A DNA stretch of 64,000 bases, taken from NCBI RefSeq assembly GCF_000421145.1, contig NZ_ATWH01000015.1, forward strand, positions 1 through 64,000. Reading direction: 5' to 3'. The notes under the pieces are model-generated. The model ran no database searches, had not been told where the DNA came from, and saw only the letters and a program-made list of their open reading frames with translations. A program made the position numbers and the translations under genes. This document shows, piece by piece, positions 9,601 to 17,427 of the stretch (positions are counted from its first letter, which is position 1; each line of letters opens with the position of its first letter). Origin of the DNA: Glaciibacter superstes DSM 21135 (GTDB taxonomy: Bacteria > Actinomycetota > Actinomycetes > Actinomycetales > Microbacteriaceae).

Positions 9601-11726
9601 TCATGTTTGTGTTGGACAACGCTCCTGATCCGCACTGGTCGCTGTCCGCTATGGACATCGAGAGCTTCCCAATCGACGAAGCCTCGGCGAGATTCGATTT
9701 GACTTTCTATGCAGAACCAAATAATGGCGGTCTCACCTGCCGTTTCGTCTATTCGAAGGCGCTTTTCGAGAGTTCGAGCGTGTCACGAATGGCCAAAAAC
9801 TTCGTCCAGTTGATTGACTCGATCGGCGAATTCCCGCATTTGCCGATCGGTCAGCTGGAACTCGTTGCAGAACCTGAGCGTGCGGTTATACGCGGATGGG
9901 AATCGCCAAAGCAGATTGGCCAGTGGCTCATGACCTATGAGTACGTCGCAGTGCAGGCCAGGGAAACGCCAGCAGCGATCGCCGTCGTCTGCGGCCAGGA
10001 CAGCATTACGTATGCCGAACTAGTGGAGCGCGCAGACAGGCTTGCCTGCGAAATTATTGCATGCGGGGTCGAGGTTGAGGACAGAGTTGCCACACTTCTC
10101 CCACAGGGGATCAATCAGGTGATTGGCATGTTGGGGATACTCAAGGCGGGTGCCGTCTACGTGCCCCTATCGATGCAACAACCTAAGGAACGGCTTGTCG
10201 CGATCTCAGCTGATGCAGGCTTATCGCTTCTTGTGACCGACTCGTCTCTCGAAGCTGGCACGGTAATGTTCGCAAGCAGGACGATTTCGATGGATCGGAT
10301 TCCCGCGAGCGGCGCACTACCCACCCCACCCCGTATCCACGCGGACAACGTTGCCTACCTGATTTACACTTCTGGATCCAGCGGAAAGCCCAAAGGCGTT
10401 CTCGGAACTCACCGTGGATTGAGCAACTACGTCGCTGCCAACCGAGAAATATACGGGCTAGAGCCCGGCGACAGTGTTTTGCAGCTCGCGTCAAGCGGAT
10501 ATGACGCGTCGCTGCGGGACATGCTGTTGCCGTTGGCGAGCGGGGCCACGCTCGTATTTCTACACCCGTCGGTGGCCAAGTCACCCGAATCGGTAGCCGC
10601 TGCGATTAGTGCCTGCGATGTGACAGCCATCCTGAGCGTGGTTCCATCAATGCTGAGAGAATATGGCAGCTATCCGGGATTCCGGATCTTCGACTCTCTA
10701 AAGCTCATCGTCAGCAGCGGCGAGAGCATGCGTTCGGCCGGAGAATGGAAGGCAAAGACGAGCACGACGAGAGTGCTCAACCAATACGGTCCCACCGAAT
10801 GCGCGATGACCACCACAGTTGGGCTGGGACATCCGGTTGCTCCTGGCGGGTCGGACCTTGTGGGTTATCCAATTGCAGGGACCCAGGTACTGGTGCTCGA
10901 CAAGGGAATGCGACGTTGTGCGATCGGAGTTGTCGGCGAGCTGTTCATCGCGGGAGCGGGGGTCGCTCGCGGGTACGCTAATGCGTCGCGAGCTACGGCT
11001 GAGAGCTTCCTCCCGAATCCATTTGCCGTCGAACCAGGCACAGTCATGTACAAGACTGGGGATCGGGCCAAGTGGACGCAGAACGGAGAGCTTTGCTTGC
11101 TCGGTCGCTCAGACCGCCAGATCAAGATTCGGGGAAATCGAGTTGAACTGGGTGAGCTTGAAAGCGTGATCGAGAGTCACAGAAGCGTTGCTAGGTGCGC
11201 AGTGAAGCTGAGCGAAGGACCTGATCCGGTTGTTCTTGCGTTTATCGAGGCCGAATCTACGGGCGGAGACGGATTGGACGTAAGGACCATTAGAGCGTTC
11301 CTCGCAGATCGACTCCCTGAGTACATGCTCCCCGCCTCATTCCTGTATATGTCATCGCTTCCAACCACGATTAGCGGCAAGATAGACAGGCAGTCGCTGC
11401 CGAGCCTCAAGCCGCGGTCCACATCCGCATCTGAGTACATTGCTCCAAGTACAGCTGCCGAAGTGCAGATCGCGGCGATATGGTGCGACCTTCTTAACAT
11501 CGACCGCGTTGGAGTTCACGAAGACTTCTTCGAAGTGGGTGGACACTCATTGCTTGCAGTGCGCGCAGTTTCACGCTTGCGTTCAACCTTTTCGGTCGGT
11601 ATCGGTGTTCTGGAGTTTTTGTCTAATCCCACTATTGCCGCACTTGCGCGACTAATGGCAAGCGCGCATGCGTCCCGGATCGCCGCGTTATTTAGTTCGT
11701 CAGAGACTGGCTCCCGGGCCGATTGA
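6672..11726 (+). CDS. Nonribosomal peptide synthetase, initiation and second module (A-PCP-C-A-PCP)
   Basis: A strong ribosome site (AAGGAGGGG, 6658-6666) precedes ATG 6672. Domains by residue: A (30-535), PCP (Ser 575), LCL-like C (625-1070, opening SSGQKRLWFLEQL), A (1090-1570), PCP (Ser 1626). There is no N-terminal condensation domain and no thioesterase, so this should start the chain and hand it to the thioesterase-bearing NRPS encoded upstream; gene order is opposite to the assumed assembly order. The C active site reads HHLAADA (His763, His764, Asp768, Ala769), Ala replacing the usual Gly. By-eye pocket residues are DLLFWGGTFK for the first A, loosely like valine-type codes, and DARLVSQMTK for the second, which I cannot assign. 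The second A has an unusual A4 region (GYDASLRDMLLPL) with Arg in a pocket position. No epimerase or methyltransferase domain is present. Confidence 0.95.
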   Translation: MQGPEAETDRHLASAQAHSGSTTAPPSSALHLLIERQAQRSPDAIAVEAGTKSWSYAELNRDADKLAGYLRSLGVGTEQFVGVLMTRSVEQIIASLAVLKAGGAYAPLPSADPWSRLHGMLIDLEANVLLVDDSSLDNADLGRYQVIDVPAFVASHSRSSPDMEVTARSEAVNFANSDQACVVLFTSGSTGKPKGVVLTHRNVTGLVTDAVWSGCDFSRVLMQSANTFDLSTLEMWMPLANGVTIVVAPSGKLEPREIARVIRTHDVTGAFFTTGLFNVMVAEELESLKGLRALWSGGERASGPLIAEALKGLPDTKIVNGYGPTEATTFTTFHQIVEPPPRDMEVPVGIPLRDKTVYILDGLLSPSDESEAGEIFIAGSGIARGYLKRPGQTAASFIPDPLGAPGSRMYRTGDMASRSSTDPIKFIGRADDLVKIRGFRIELGEISAALRDCDGVADVALRVREDTPGHRMIAAYVVLQETCESTGLNIRKDAAKRLPEYMVPSAVIIVDALPLTPHGKVDIRALAAPSVDDLAVEYEPPRTTTELVVVEVFENLLNMRPIGLAGSFFDMGGDSLLAMRAVAQLRSRLAIDLSMSAMFEGSTVRQVAAACATAGIASEPIVRLERGAPLGLSSGQKRLWFLEQLEPESAEYVIPYALRLRGELDDAALERAFGSIIARHEVLRTRIVAAHGEPKQLVERHSEVSVMKTDLRDGGSLEWRLERATELAVDLARTPIDMRFAPMMTLQLVRLQEQDYVLMLAIHHLAADAWSIAILASELAQFYSEEVSSTPVTLAPLDIHYADFAAWQLGVESSGAIDKGLDFWESELGNLSPLRLPSDFPRPAQRSTAGGTMHFALSAVQVSNLKDLGRDENATLYMTLLSAFHIFLAGYSGDERIVTGSPVANRPRPELEHLIGFFANTVAFQSRIDPADSFFDVLHQIRNKTVAGIDYQEVPFDRVVERINPKRDPSRHPVFQVMFVLDNAPDPHWSLSAMDIESFPIDEASARFDLTFYAEPNNGGLTCRFVYSKALFESSSVSRMAKNFVQLIDSIGEFPHLPIGQLELVAEPERAVIRGWESPKQIGQWLMTYEYVAVQARETPAAIAVVCGQDSITYAELVERADRLACEIIACGVEVEDRVATLLPQGINQVIGMLGILKAGAVYVPLSMQQPKERLVAISADAGLSLLVTDSSLEAGTVMFASRTISMDRIPASGALPTPPRIHADNVAYLIYTSGSSGKPKGVLGTHRGLSNYVAANREIYGLEPGDSVLQLASSGYDASLRDMLLPLASGATLVFLHPSVAKSPESVAAAISACDVTAILSVVPSMLREYGSYPGFRIFDSLKLIVSSGESMRSAGEWKAKTSTTRVLNQYGPTECAMTTTVGLGHPVAPGGSDLVGYPIAGTQVLVLDKGMRRCAIGVVGELFIAGAGVARGYANASRATAESFLPNPFAVEPGTVMYKTGDRAKWTQNGELCLLGRSDRQIKIRGNRVELGELESVIESHRSVARCAVKLSEGPDPVVLAFIEAESTGGDGLDVRTIRAFLADRLPEYMLPASFLYMSSLPTTISGKIDRQSLPSLKPRSTSASEYIAPSTAAEVQIAAIWCDLLNIDRVGVHEDFFEVGGHSLLAVRAVSRLRSTFSVGIGVLEFLSNPTIAALARLMASAHASRIAALFSSSETGSRAD

Positions 11727-11739
11727 GCTGGCGACTAAC

Positions 11740-12630
11740 ATGCAACTTTTTCCCGTCGGACTGTCTGACGTGCTGGCTGCCGACGCACGCATGGATCAGT
11801 CCGTCATTGAGACACCGATGATTCCTCTCGGTGTCAGTGATATCCATGTCAAGGCGGAATCGCTTCAGACGTCCGGTTCCTTCAAGTTTCGTGGCGCTTT
11901 CAACGCTTTGAAAGTTCTACAACCAGACCACGTCGTAACCGGCTCGTCGGGCAACCACGGCATTGCGATCGCCTGCGCTGCGGCGGCCCGAGGCATTGAA
12001 TGCACTGTGTACATGACACGGACTTCTATCGAATACAAGAGGAGCCGTATCCGGCAACAAGGGGGAGTCGTCATCCTTTGCGATGGGGACAACGAGTGGC
12101 GTGATATGTGCGCCCGGAAGTTTGCACGTGATCGCGGAGCCATCTTTGTCTCGTCGCATGACGATCCCACGGTTATCGCTGGTCAGGGCACCGTGGGCCT
12201 CGAAATCCTGCGCCAGCTGCCGAATGCCAGCGACATCTACGTGCCAGTCGGCGGCGGAGGACTACTCGCCGGCGTCTGTGCAGCAAGGGGTGACGCACCT
12301 GCCCGAATAGTGGGGGTTGAGCCAATGGGGGGAAATCGATTCGCTCAATCGTTCGCGTCTGGTCAAAGAACACGGTTGGCAGTCGTGAACACAATATGCG
12401 ACGGCGTTCGAGCCAGAGAGCCTGGAGAACTCGCTTTGCTAACCTCCTGGGACTTGGTCGACCACATGATTGTCGTCGACGATTTGCTCGTGGTCAGCGC
12501 GCTCAAGATTTTGGCCCATTCCGGAGTGCGCTCTGAGATCACCGGGGCGCTCGCGTTGGCGGGCCTGTTAACCGACCCCGGCAGAGGACCAGTCCCGGTG
12601 GCACTGGTTTCCGGAGGGAACATGGCCTGA
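11740..12630 (+). CDS. Fold-type II PLP enzyme, threonine dehydratase / serine racemase-like
   Basis: The 296-residue protein has the PLP lysine in SGSFKFRG (Lys49), the phosphate/substrate loop SSGNHG, a glycine-rich PVGGGGLLAG loop and a C-terminal SGGN. These are hallmarks of catabolic threonine/serine dehydratases and serine racemases; the ACT domain of biosynthetic IlvA is absent. ATG 11740 is 14 bases after the NRPS stop and gives a normal N-terminus; the frame also opens at 11668 inside the NRPS gene. In an NRPS cluster it could dehydrate threonine or serine, or racemise a building block. The latter would fit the DCL-like condensation domain of the terminal NRPS, which has no epimerase in view. 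Exact reaction unknown. Confidence 0.85.
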   Translation: MQLFPVGLSDVLAADARMDQSVIETPMIPLGVSDIHVKAESLQTSGSFKFRGAFNALKVLQPDHVVTGSSGNHGIAIACAAAARGIECTVYMTRTSIEYKRSRIRQQGGVVILCDGDNEWRDMCARKFARDRGAIFVSSHDDPTVIAGQGTVGLEILRQLPNASDIYVPVGGGGLLAGVCAARGDAPARIVGVEPMGGNRFAQSFASGQRTRLAVVNTICDGVRAREPGELALLTSWDLVDHMIVVDDLLVVSALKILAHSGVRSEITGALALAGLLTDPGRGPVPVALVSGGNMA

Positions 12631-12698
12631 CCATAACAAACAGGTGGCCAACACCAAGTACCTCGATCCGTCGCAGCTCGTTAAAGGGAAACCAAATA

Positions 12699-13727
12699 AT
12701 GGCAACAATCGTGTCCAACCCACTGGACTTCAACGTACGCGATCTCTACGTCGACCTCGCCGAAATCACTGGACGTCGACTTCTATTGAAATGCGAGGGT
12801 TTCAACTTCGCTGGCTCAATCAAATTGAAAGCTGCGATGGAGATCGTGGAGTCGATGGAACGCACATCGAGGTTGGCCCCCGGTCAAACTATCGTTGAAT
12901 CGTCATCAGGCAATATGGGAATCGCACTCAGCATGGCCGCAGCTTATAAAGGCTACCATTTCGTCTGCGTAACGGACGTTAGATGCACAAAGGGGGCGGA
13001 GAAGGCAATGGCTGCGCTCGGCGCCGAAGTGCACATTGTCCGGACTGCCGACAGCGTGCGTGGATTCCTCGGCGCCCGACTCGACCAGGTGAGTGATCTC
13101 TGCCGTGACAATGATGACTATGTGTGGCTCAACCAGTATTCGAATCCGTCTAATTGGGAGGCCCACTACCGGACAACGGGACCACAAATCGCCAAGGCTA
13201 TCCCTGATCTTCAGGTGCTTTTCGTTGGAGCCGGGACAACTGGAACGCTGATGGGCTGTGCGCGATACTTTCGAGCTGAACGTCCGTCAGTGAAGATCGT
13301 GGCCGTCGACACAGTGGGCTCTGTGACCTTCGGGACACCGGCGGCACCTCGTCTCATCCCAGGCCTTGGGACGAGCGTTGTGCCCGGTATTTTCGACGAA
13401 TCGTTCGTGGATGACGTCATCCACGTGCGTGAGGCACGCTCTATCGAGATGTGCCGATCGCTTGCAAGTCATGGGTTTCTATTCGGCGGGTCTACTGGAA
13501 CCGTCGTTAGGGGAGCCATCGATTGGCTGGAGGCGTCGCAGTTCGATGCATCAGTGATCTCAGCAGCTATTGCTCCGGACATGGGGTGGAACTATACCGA
13601 CACGATCTATGACGACGAGTGGAGAGATTCCTCTTTTCCTGCGGAAGCTGAGGCTGCATACGCAAACACTTGCAGCGAAGAACATGCCAAAGCGCACGAC
13701 GAGCCAGGCATATACGCCGGCCGGTAG
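12699..13727 (+). CDS. SbnA-like cysteine synthase homolog (2,3-diaminopropionate biosynthesis)
   Basis: This 342-residue fold-type II PLP enzyme has PLP Lys42 (FAGSIK) and the loop ESSSGNMG. Overall wording is close to staphyloferrin B SbnA, which joins O-phospho-L-serine and L-glutamate to N-(1-amino-1-carboxy-2-ethyl)-glutamate. The next gene is SbnB-like, which supports this over ordinary cysteine synthesis. A ribosome site AAAGGGA (12683-12689) precedes ATG 12699. Homologous pairs make Dap for zwittermicin, viomycin and sulfazecin. The name is left blank because this is not a siderophore operon. Confidence 0.88.
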   Translation: MATIVSNPLDFNVRDLYVDLAEITGRRLLLKCEGFNFAGSIKLKAAMEIVESMERTSRLAPGQTIVESSSGNMGIALSMAAAYKGYHFVCVTDVRCTKGAEKAMAALGAEVHIVRTADSVRGFLGARLDQVSDLCRDNDDYVWLNQYSNPSNWEAHYRTTGPQIAKAIPDLQVLFVGAGTTGTLMGCARYFRAERPSVKIVAVDTVGSVTFGTPAAPRLIPGLGTSVVPGIFDESFVDDVIHVREARSIEMCRSLASHGFLFGGSTGTVVRGAIDWLEASQFDASVISAAIAPDMGWNYTDTIYDDEWRDSSFPAEAEAAYANTCSEEHAKAHDEPGIYAGR

Positions 13728-13794
13728 TGCTTGCGCGTGACGCACACGCCGGATCCTAACGTAACTCATCACCAACAGAAATCAGGGAGTCACA

Positions 13795-14802
13795 GTGGTT
13801 CAGCAAACTCCGAAACCAGCAATACAGATCTTCACAACAAAAGATGCTCTTGACGCCATCGATCGTTCTCGAGAAGAATGCGTCGGGTTAGTCGCAGATG
13901 CCTATCGAACACACGCTCGAGGTGACAGTTCAAACCCGGAAAGCTCGTTCTTAAGAATCCCCAATAGGCCTGGCAGCCGACTAATTTCTCTTCCCGCATA
14001 TCTCGGTGGCGCGTTTGAAATTGCAGGGATCAAGTGGATCTCAAGTTTCCCGTCGAATAGCGAAGTTGGTTTACCGCGAGCAGCCGCAGCCTTGATCCTC
14101 AACGATATCGACACCGGATATCCGTACGCCGTTTTAGAAGCGTCCACTATCTCAGCAACACGAACGGCGGCTTCCGCGGTTCTAGCTGCCGAACTTTTCA
14201 TCGGGTCTCGGCGGGTGCGGCAGGTTGGCATTATTGGTACAGGCGTGATTGCGAGCCATGTTTGGAGGTTTCTGCAGGATCTAAGTTGGGAGATTCCGCG
14301 CGTTTGCCTTTTTGACCTTTCCCCTTCATCCGCTCTCCGTTTTCGAACGTTCCTTGAGGGTGAGGGTGCGGTTGGTGTCAACATCGCGTCGAGTGCCGCT
14401 GAGGTTTTTCAAGGAAGCGATCTTATCCTGATCACCACAGTTGCGAGTGAGCCGCATCTTGATGATCCCGAACTGCTCGACGGTAACCCAGTGGTTCTGC
14501 ATTTGTCGCTCAGGGACTTGGGTCCGTCGATGATCCTGGCAGCACAGAACTTTACGGACGACCAAGATCATGCCCTCCGTGAAAACACGTCTCTGGATCT
14601 GACGCAGCGCCGAGAAGGACGGTCGGACTTCATCGCTGGAACAATTGCGGATCTTTTGGTCGGGAAGGTCGTGGCCGATCATGATAAGCCAAGGATCTTT
14701 TCCCCTTTCGGGCTTGGGGTGCTGGACCTGGCCATAGCCAAGATGGTCTTTGACAAAACAGTGGCTAAGGATGCGGGCATTTTTATACCTGATTTCTTCT
14801 AA
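13795..14802 (+). CDS. SbnB-like ornithine cyclodeaminase-family dehydrogenase (2,3-diaminopropionate biosynthesis)
   Basis: This 335-residue protein has the ornithine cyclodeaminase/mu-crystallin fold signature: IKWISSFPSN, a DIDTGYP loop, STISATRTAA and a Rossmann GIIGTGVIASH. SbnB oxidises the SbnA product with NAD to release L-2,3-diaminopropionate and 2-oxoglutarate. The adjoining SbnA-like gene makes that role much more likely than ornithine cyclodeamination. It starts at GTG 13795 behind an AGGGAG ribosome site. It is the last gene of the cluster; the next gene is typA with a different base composition. Confidence 0.88.
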   Translation: MVQQTPKPAIQIFTTKDALDAIDRSREECVGLVADAYRTHARGDSSNPESSFLRIPNRPGSRLISLPAYLGGAFEIAGIKWISSFPSNSEVGLPRAAAALILNDIDTGYPYAVLEASTISATRTAASAVLAAELFIGSRRVRQVGIIGTGVIASHVWRFLQDLSWEIPRVCLFDLSPSSALRFRTFLEGEGAVGVNIASSAAEVFQGSDLILITTVASEPHLDDPELLDGNPVVLHLSLRDLGPSMILAAQNFTDDQDHALRENTSLDLTQRREGRSDFIAGTIADLLVGKVVADHDKPRIFSPFGLGVLDLAIAKMVFDKTVAKDAGIFIPDFF

Positions 14803-14868
14803 CTGTGTCAATGGCCACAAGAGAAATGCTCGTGGGCAGCCAGTAGAAATGCTCTGTGGTGGAATCCG

Positions 14869-14951
14869 GCGCACGAGGCGAGTGCGGTAAGATATTCCGT
14901 CGGGCCGGACTCATTCGGCCGGCTTCACTCTTCGCCGTGCCCCTCGTGCGC
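14869..14951 (+). promoter_or_regulatory. Nested inverted repeats in the typA leader
   Basis: A 10-base perfect inverted repeat (14869-14878 with 14942-14951, GCGCACGAGG / CCTCGTGCGC) encloses GAGTG/CACTC (14880-14884 with 14926-14930) and an inner stem GGCCGGA/TTCGGCC (14903-14920). The set could be a leader RNA of typA or a terminator-like structure after the NRPS cluster. A possible -10 box TAAGAT lies inside at 14888-14893, in which case the outer stem would not be transcribed whole. Confidence 0.4.
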
Positions 14952-14980
14952 GGCATCCCAACTCCGTAAGGAATCTCTCA

Positions 14981-16891
14981 ATGGCGGTTGCCACGCGCAC
15001 CAACCTCCGGAACGTGGCGATCGTTGCTCACGTCGACCACGGCAAGACCACACTGGTCGATGCCATGCTCAGGCAGACCAACTCGTTCGCAGAACACTCG
15101 CACCTTGAAGAGCGCGCTATGGACTCGAACGAGCTCGAGCGCGAAAAGGGCATCACCATCCTCGCCAAGAACACGGCGATCTCCTACAAGGGCAAGCACG
15201 CAGCAGACGGCCCGATCACCATCAACGTGATCGACACCCCAGGCCACGCCGACTTCGGCGGTGAGGTCGAGCGAGGCCTGTCGATGGTCGACGGTGTTGT
15301 GCTCCTGGTCGACGCCAGCGAAGGACCGCTCCCGCAGACCCGGTTCGTGCTACGCAAGGCACTCGAAGCGAAGCTCCCCGTCATCCTCCTGGTCAACAAG
15401 ACCGACCGACCGGATGCCCGTATCGACGAGGTGGTCAGCGAGAGCCAGGACCTGCTCCTCGGGCTTGCCAGCGACATGGCAGACGACGTGCCTGACCTCG
15501 ACCTGGACTCGGTGCTCGACGTGCCCGTCGTCTACGCTTCCGGTCGCAATGGGGCCGCCAGCCTGAACAAGCCTGGCAACGGTCAACTCCCAGACAACGA
15601 CGACCTCGAACCGCTGTTCGAGGCGATTCTCGAGCACATCCCCGCGCCGACGTACGACGACGAGCACCCGCTCCAGGCGCACGTCACGAACCTCGACGCG
15701 TCACCGTTCCTCGGTCGTCTTGCGCTGCTGCGTGTCTTCAACGGCACGATCACAAAGGGCCAGACCGTTGCCTGGGTCAAGCACGACGGTTCCGTGCACA
15801 ACGTGAAGGTCACCGAGCTGCTGATCACCAGGGCGCTCGACCGCTACCCGGCGGAGAGCGCCGGCCCCGGTGACATCGTTGCGGTTGCAGGGTTTGCCGA
15901 CATCACGATCGGTGAGACCCTCGCCGACCCCGACGACGTGCGCCCGCTTCCGACCATCACGGTCGACGAGCCCGCCATCTCCATGACCATCGGTACCAAC
16001 ACCTCCCCGCTGGTCGGCAAGGTCAAGGGCCACAAGCTGACCGCACGCATGGTCAAGGACCGCCTCGACCGCGAATTGGTCGGAAACGTGTCGCTCAAGG
16101 TCCTCGACATCGGTCGTCCGGATGCCTGGGAGGTGCAGGGACGAGGAGAACTTGCCCTGGCGATCCTCGTCGAGCAGATGCGCCGCGAAGGCTTCGAGCT
16201 GACCGTCGGCAAGCCGCAGGTGGTCGTGAAGAAGGTTGACGGCAAGGTTCACGAGCCGTTCGAACACCTGACCATTGACGCGCCCGAAGAATACCTCGGC
16301 GCGATCACGCAGCTCATGGCTGCCCGCAAGGGTCGCATGGAGAACATGGCGAACCACGGCACCGGCTGGGTGCGCATGGAGTTCATCGTTCCATCGCGCG
16401 GACTGATCGGTTTCAGGACCGTCTTCCTCACGATGACCCGTGGTACCGGTATCGCCAACGCCATCTCGCACGGCTACGAGCCCTGGGCCGGTGCGATCGT
16501 CACCCGCAGCAACGGCTCGATCGTGGCAGACCGCGCAGGCGTTGTGACTCCGTTTGCCATCATCGCCCTCCAGGAACGGATGACGTTCTTCGTCAATCCG
16601 ACCGAAGAGGTGTACGAGGGCATGGTGATCGGCGAGAACTCGCGCGCAGACGACATGGACGTGAACATCACCAAGGAGAAGAAGCTGACCAACATGCGTC
16701 AGTCCACCTCCGACACCTTCGAGTCGATGACGCCGTCGCGCCAGCTCACGCTGGAGGAGTGCCTGGAGTTCGCCCGCGAAGACGAGTGCGTCGAGGTCAC
16801 ACCGGCTATCGTGCGCATCCGCAAGGTCGAACTCGCAGCATCGACGCGTGCGCGAGCGACGTCGCGGCTGAAGAAGCAGGATCAGGTCTAG
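14981..16891 (+). CDS. typA: Ribosome-associated translational GTPase TypA/BipA
   Basis: The 636-residue protein is full length. GTPase motifs are clear: AHVDHGKTT near residues 16-24, DTPGHADFGGEV, and NKTDRPDAR. EF-G-like domains and the BipA C-terminal domain follow (GLIGFRTVFLTMTRGTG). TypA binds the 70S ribosome and helps 50S assembly and growth under cold or other stress. ATG 14981 follows an AAGGA ribosome site. It has the high GC of the core genome, in contrast to the gene before it, and marks the right edge of the NRPS island. Confidence 0.98.
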   Translation: MAVATRTNLRNVAIVAHVDHGKTTLVDAMLRQTNSFAEHSHLEERAMDSNELEREKGITILAKNTAISYKGKHAADGPITINVIDTPGHADFGGEVERGLSMVDGVVLLVDASEGPLPQTRFVLRKALEAKLPVILLVNKTDRPDARIDEVVSESQDLLLGLASDMADDVPDLDLDSVLDVPVVYASGRNGAASLNKPGNGQLPDNDDLEPLFEAILEHIPAPTYDDEHPLQAHVTNLDASPFLGRLALLRVFNGTITKGQTVAWVKHDGSVHNVKVTELLITRALDRYPAESAGPGDIVAVAGFADITIGETLADPDDVRPLPTITVDEPAISMTIGTNTSPLVGKVKGHKLTARMVKDRLDRELVGNVSLKVLDIGRPDAWEVQGRGELALAILVEQMRREGFELTVGKPQVVVKKVDGKVHEPFEHLTIDAPEEYLGAITQLMAARKGRMENMANHGTGWVRMEFIVPSRGLIGFRTVFLTMTRGTGIANAISHGYEPWAGAIVTRSNGSIVADRAGVVTPFAIIALQERMTFFVNPTEEVYEGMVIGENSRADDMDVNITKEKKLTNMRQSTSDTFESMTPSRQLTLEECLEFAREDECVEVTPAIVRIRKVELAASTRARATSRLKKQDQV

Positions 16892-16969
16892 TCTGGCGCG
16901 ATCGCGCCCGGCTAGTCCGGTTTGGGCTATCCTGATAATTCCTCAGCACGTGGCACGAAGGGTTCTGAC

Positions 16970-17419
16970 ATGAACAGGCGTTTTCGAGCGATCAGTGTTC
17001 CGATCGCGATTCTGATCGCCCTTGGGACGGCTCCGCTGCTGTCTGGCTGCGTCGGCAACCCCGTTGAAGGCCTCGTCAACGGCGCCGTCAAGGAAGCGAC
17101 AGGTGGCAGCGTCAGCCTGGGCGGCGAACTGCCCGAAGGCTGGCCGGCGGAGGTTCCTGTCGTTGATGGCGAAATCCTCTTCGGTGGTGGCGGATCTGCC
17201 GAGGGCGAGCAGGGGTGGGTCGTCACGATCAAGTCGGCATCCGCCGACCCTCTGGCCGATGCCAGGAAGCAGCTGGAAGAGGCCGGGTTCAGCAGCGACG
17301 CTGAGGCCAAGGCATCGGGAGGCGACGCGGGAGCGGTCGCCATGAAGAATGCGAACTTCACGGTACTGGTTGCCGGAAACGCGGACGGCGTGCTCTATAC
17401 CGTGGGTGTCACGAAGTAG
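16970..17419 (+). CDS. Small lipoprotein of unknown function
   Basis: This is a 149-residue protein with a basic start, a hydrophobic signal and a lipobox ending LLSGC. A glycine-rich mature part follows, with the phrases GELPEGWPAEVPVVDGEI and a C-terminal beta-rich segment. Similar small lipoproteins occur in actinobacteria, but I do not know a function. ATG 16970 is chosen because it puts the signal peptide at the N-terminus and is preceded by GAAGGG; the frame also opens at 16922. It converges with efeB. Confidence 0.75.
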   Translation: MNRRFRAISVPIAILIALGTAPLLSGCVGNPVEGLVNGAVKEATGGSVSLGGELPEGWPAEVPVVDGEILFGGGGSAEGEQGWVVTIKSASADPLADARKQLEEAGFSSDAEAKASGGDAGAVAMKNANFTVLVAGNADGVLYTVGVTK

Positions 17420-17427
17420 CTGCACGG

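Larger units (their letters stand above)
1..14802 (+). other. NRPS biosynthetic gene cluster, left part outside window
   Basis: Six co-directional genes form one block: terminal NRPS, carbamoyltransferase-like gene, initiator NRPS, threonine-dehydratase-like gene, SbnA-like gene, SbnB-like gene. Gaps are 13 to about 120 bases, so one transcript is plausible. The DNA looks less GC-rich than the flanking core genes, with more AT-ending codons such as TTA and ATA. Precursor enzymes point to 2,3-diaminopropionate and perhaps its carbamoyl derivative. No regulator, exporter, MbtH protein or phosphopantetheinyl transferase is visible here; these may lie to the left. The cluster ends just before typA. 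Confidence 0.85.

Noticed and set aside
12644..12898. 84-codon frame overlapping the SbnA-like start
   Set aside because: It overlaps a well-supported gene in another frame and has no ribosome site.
16895..16908. Palindrome GGCGCGATCGCGCC after typA as a terminator
   Set aside because: It has no loop or T-tract; it is more likely a chance GC palindrome.
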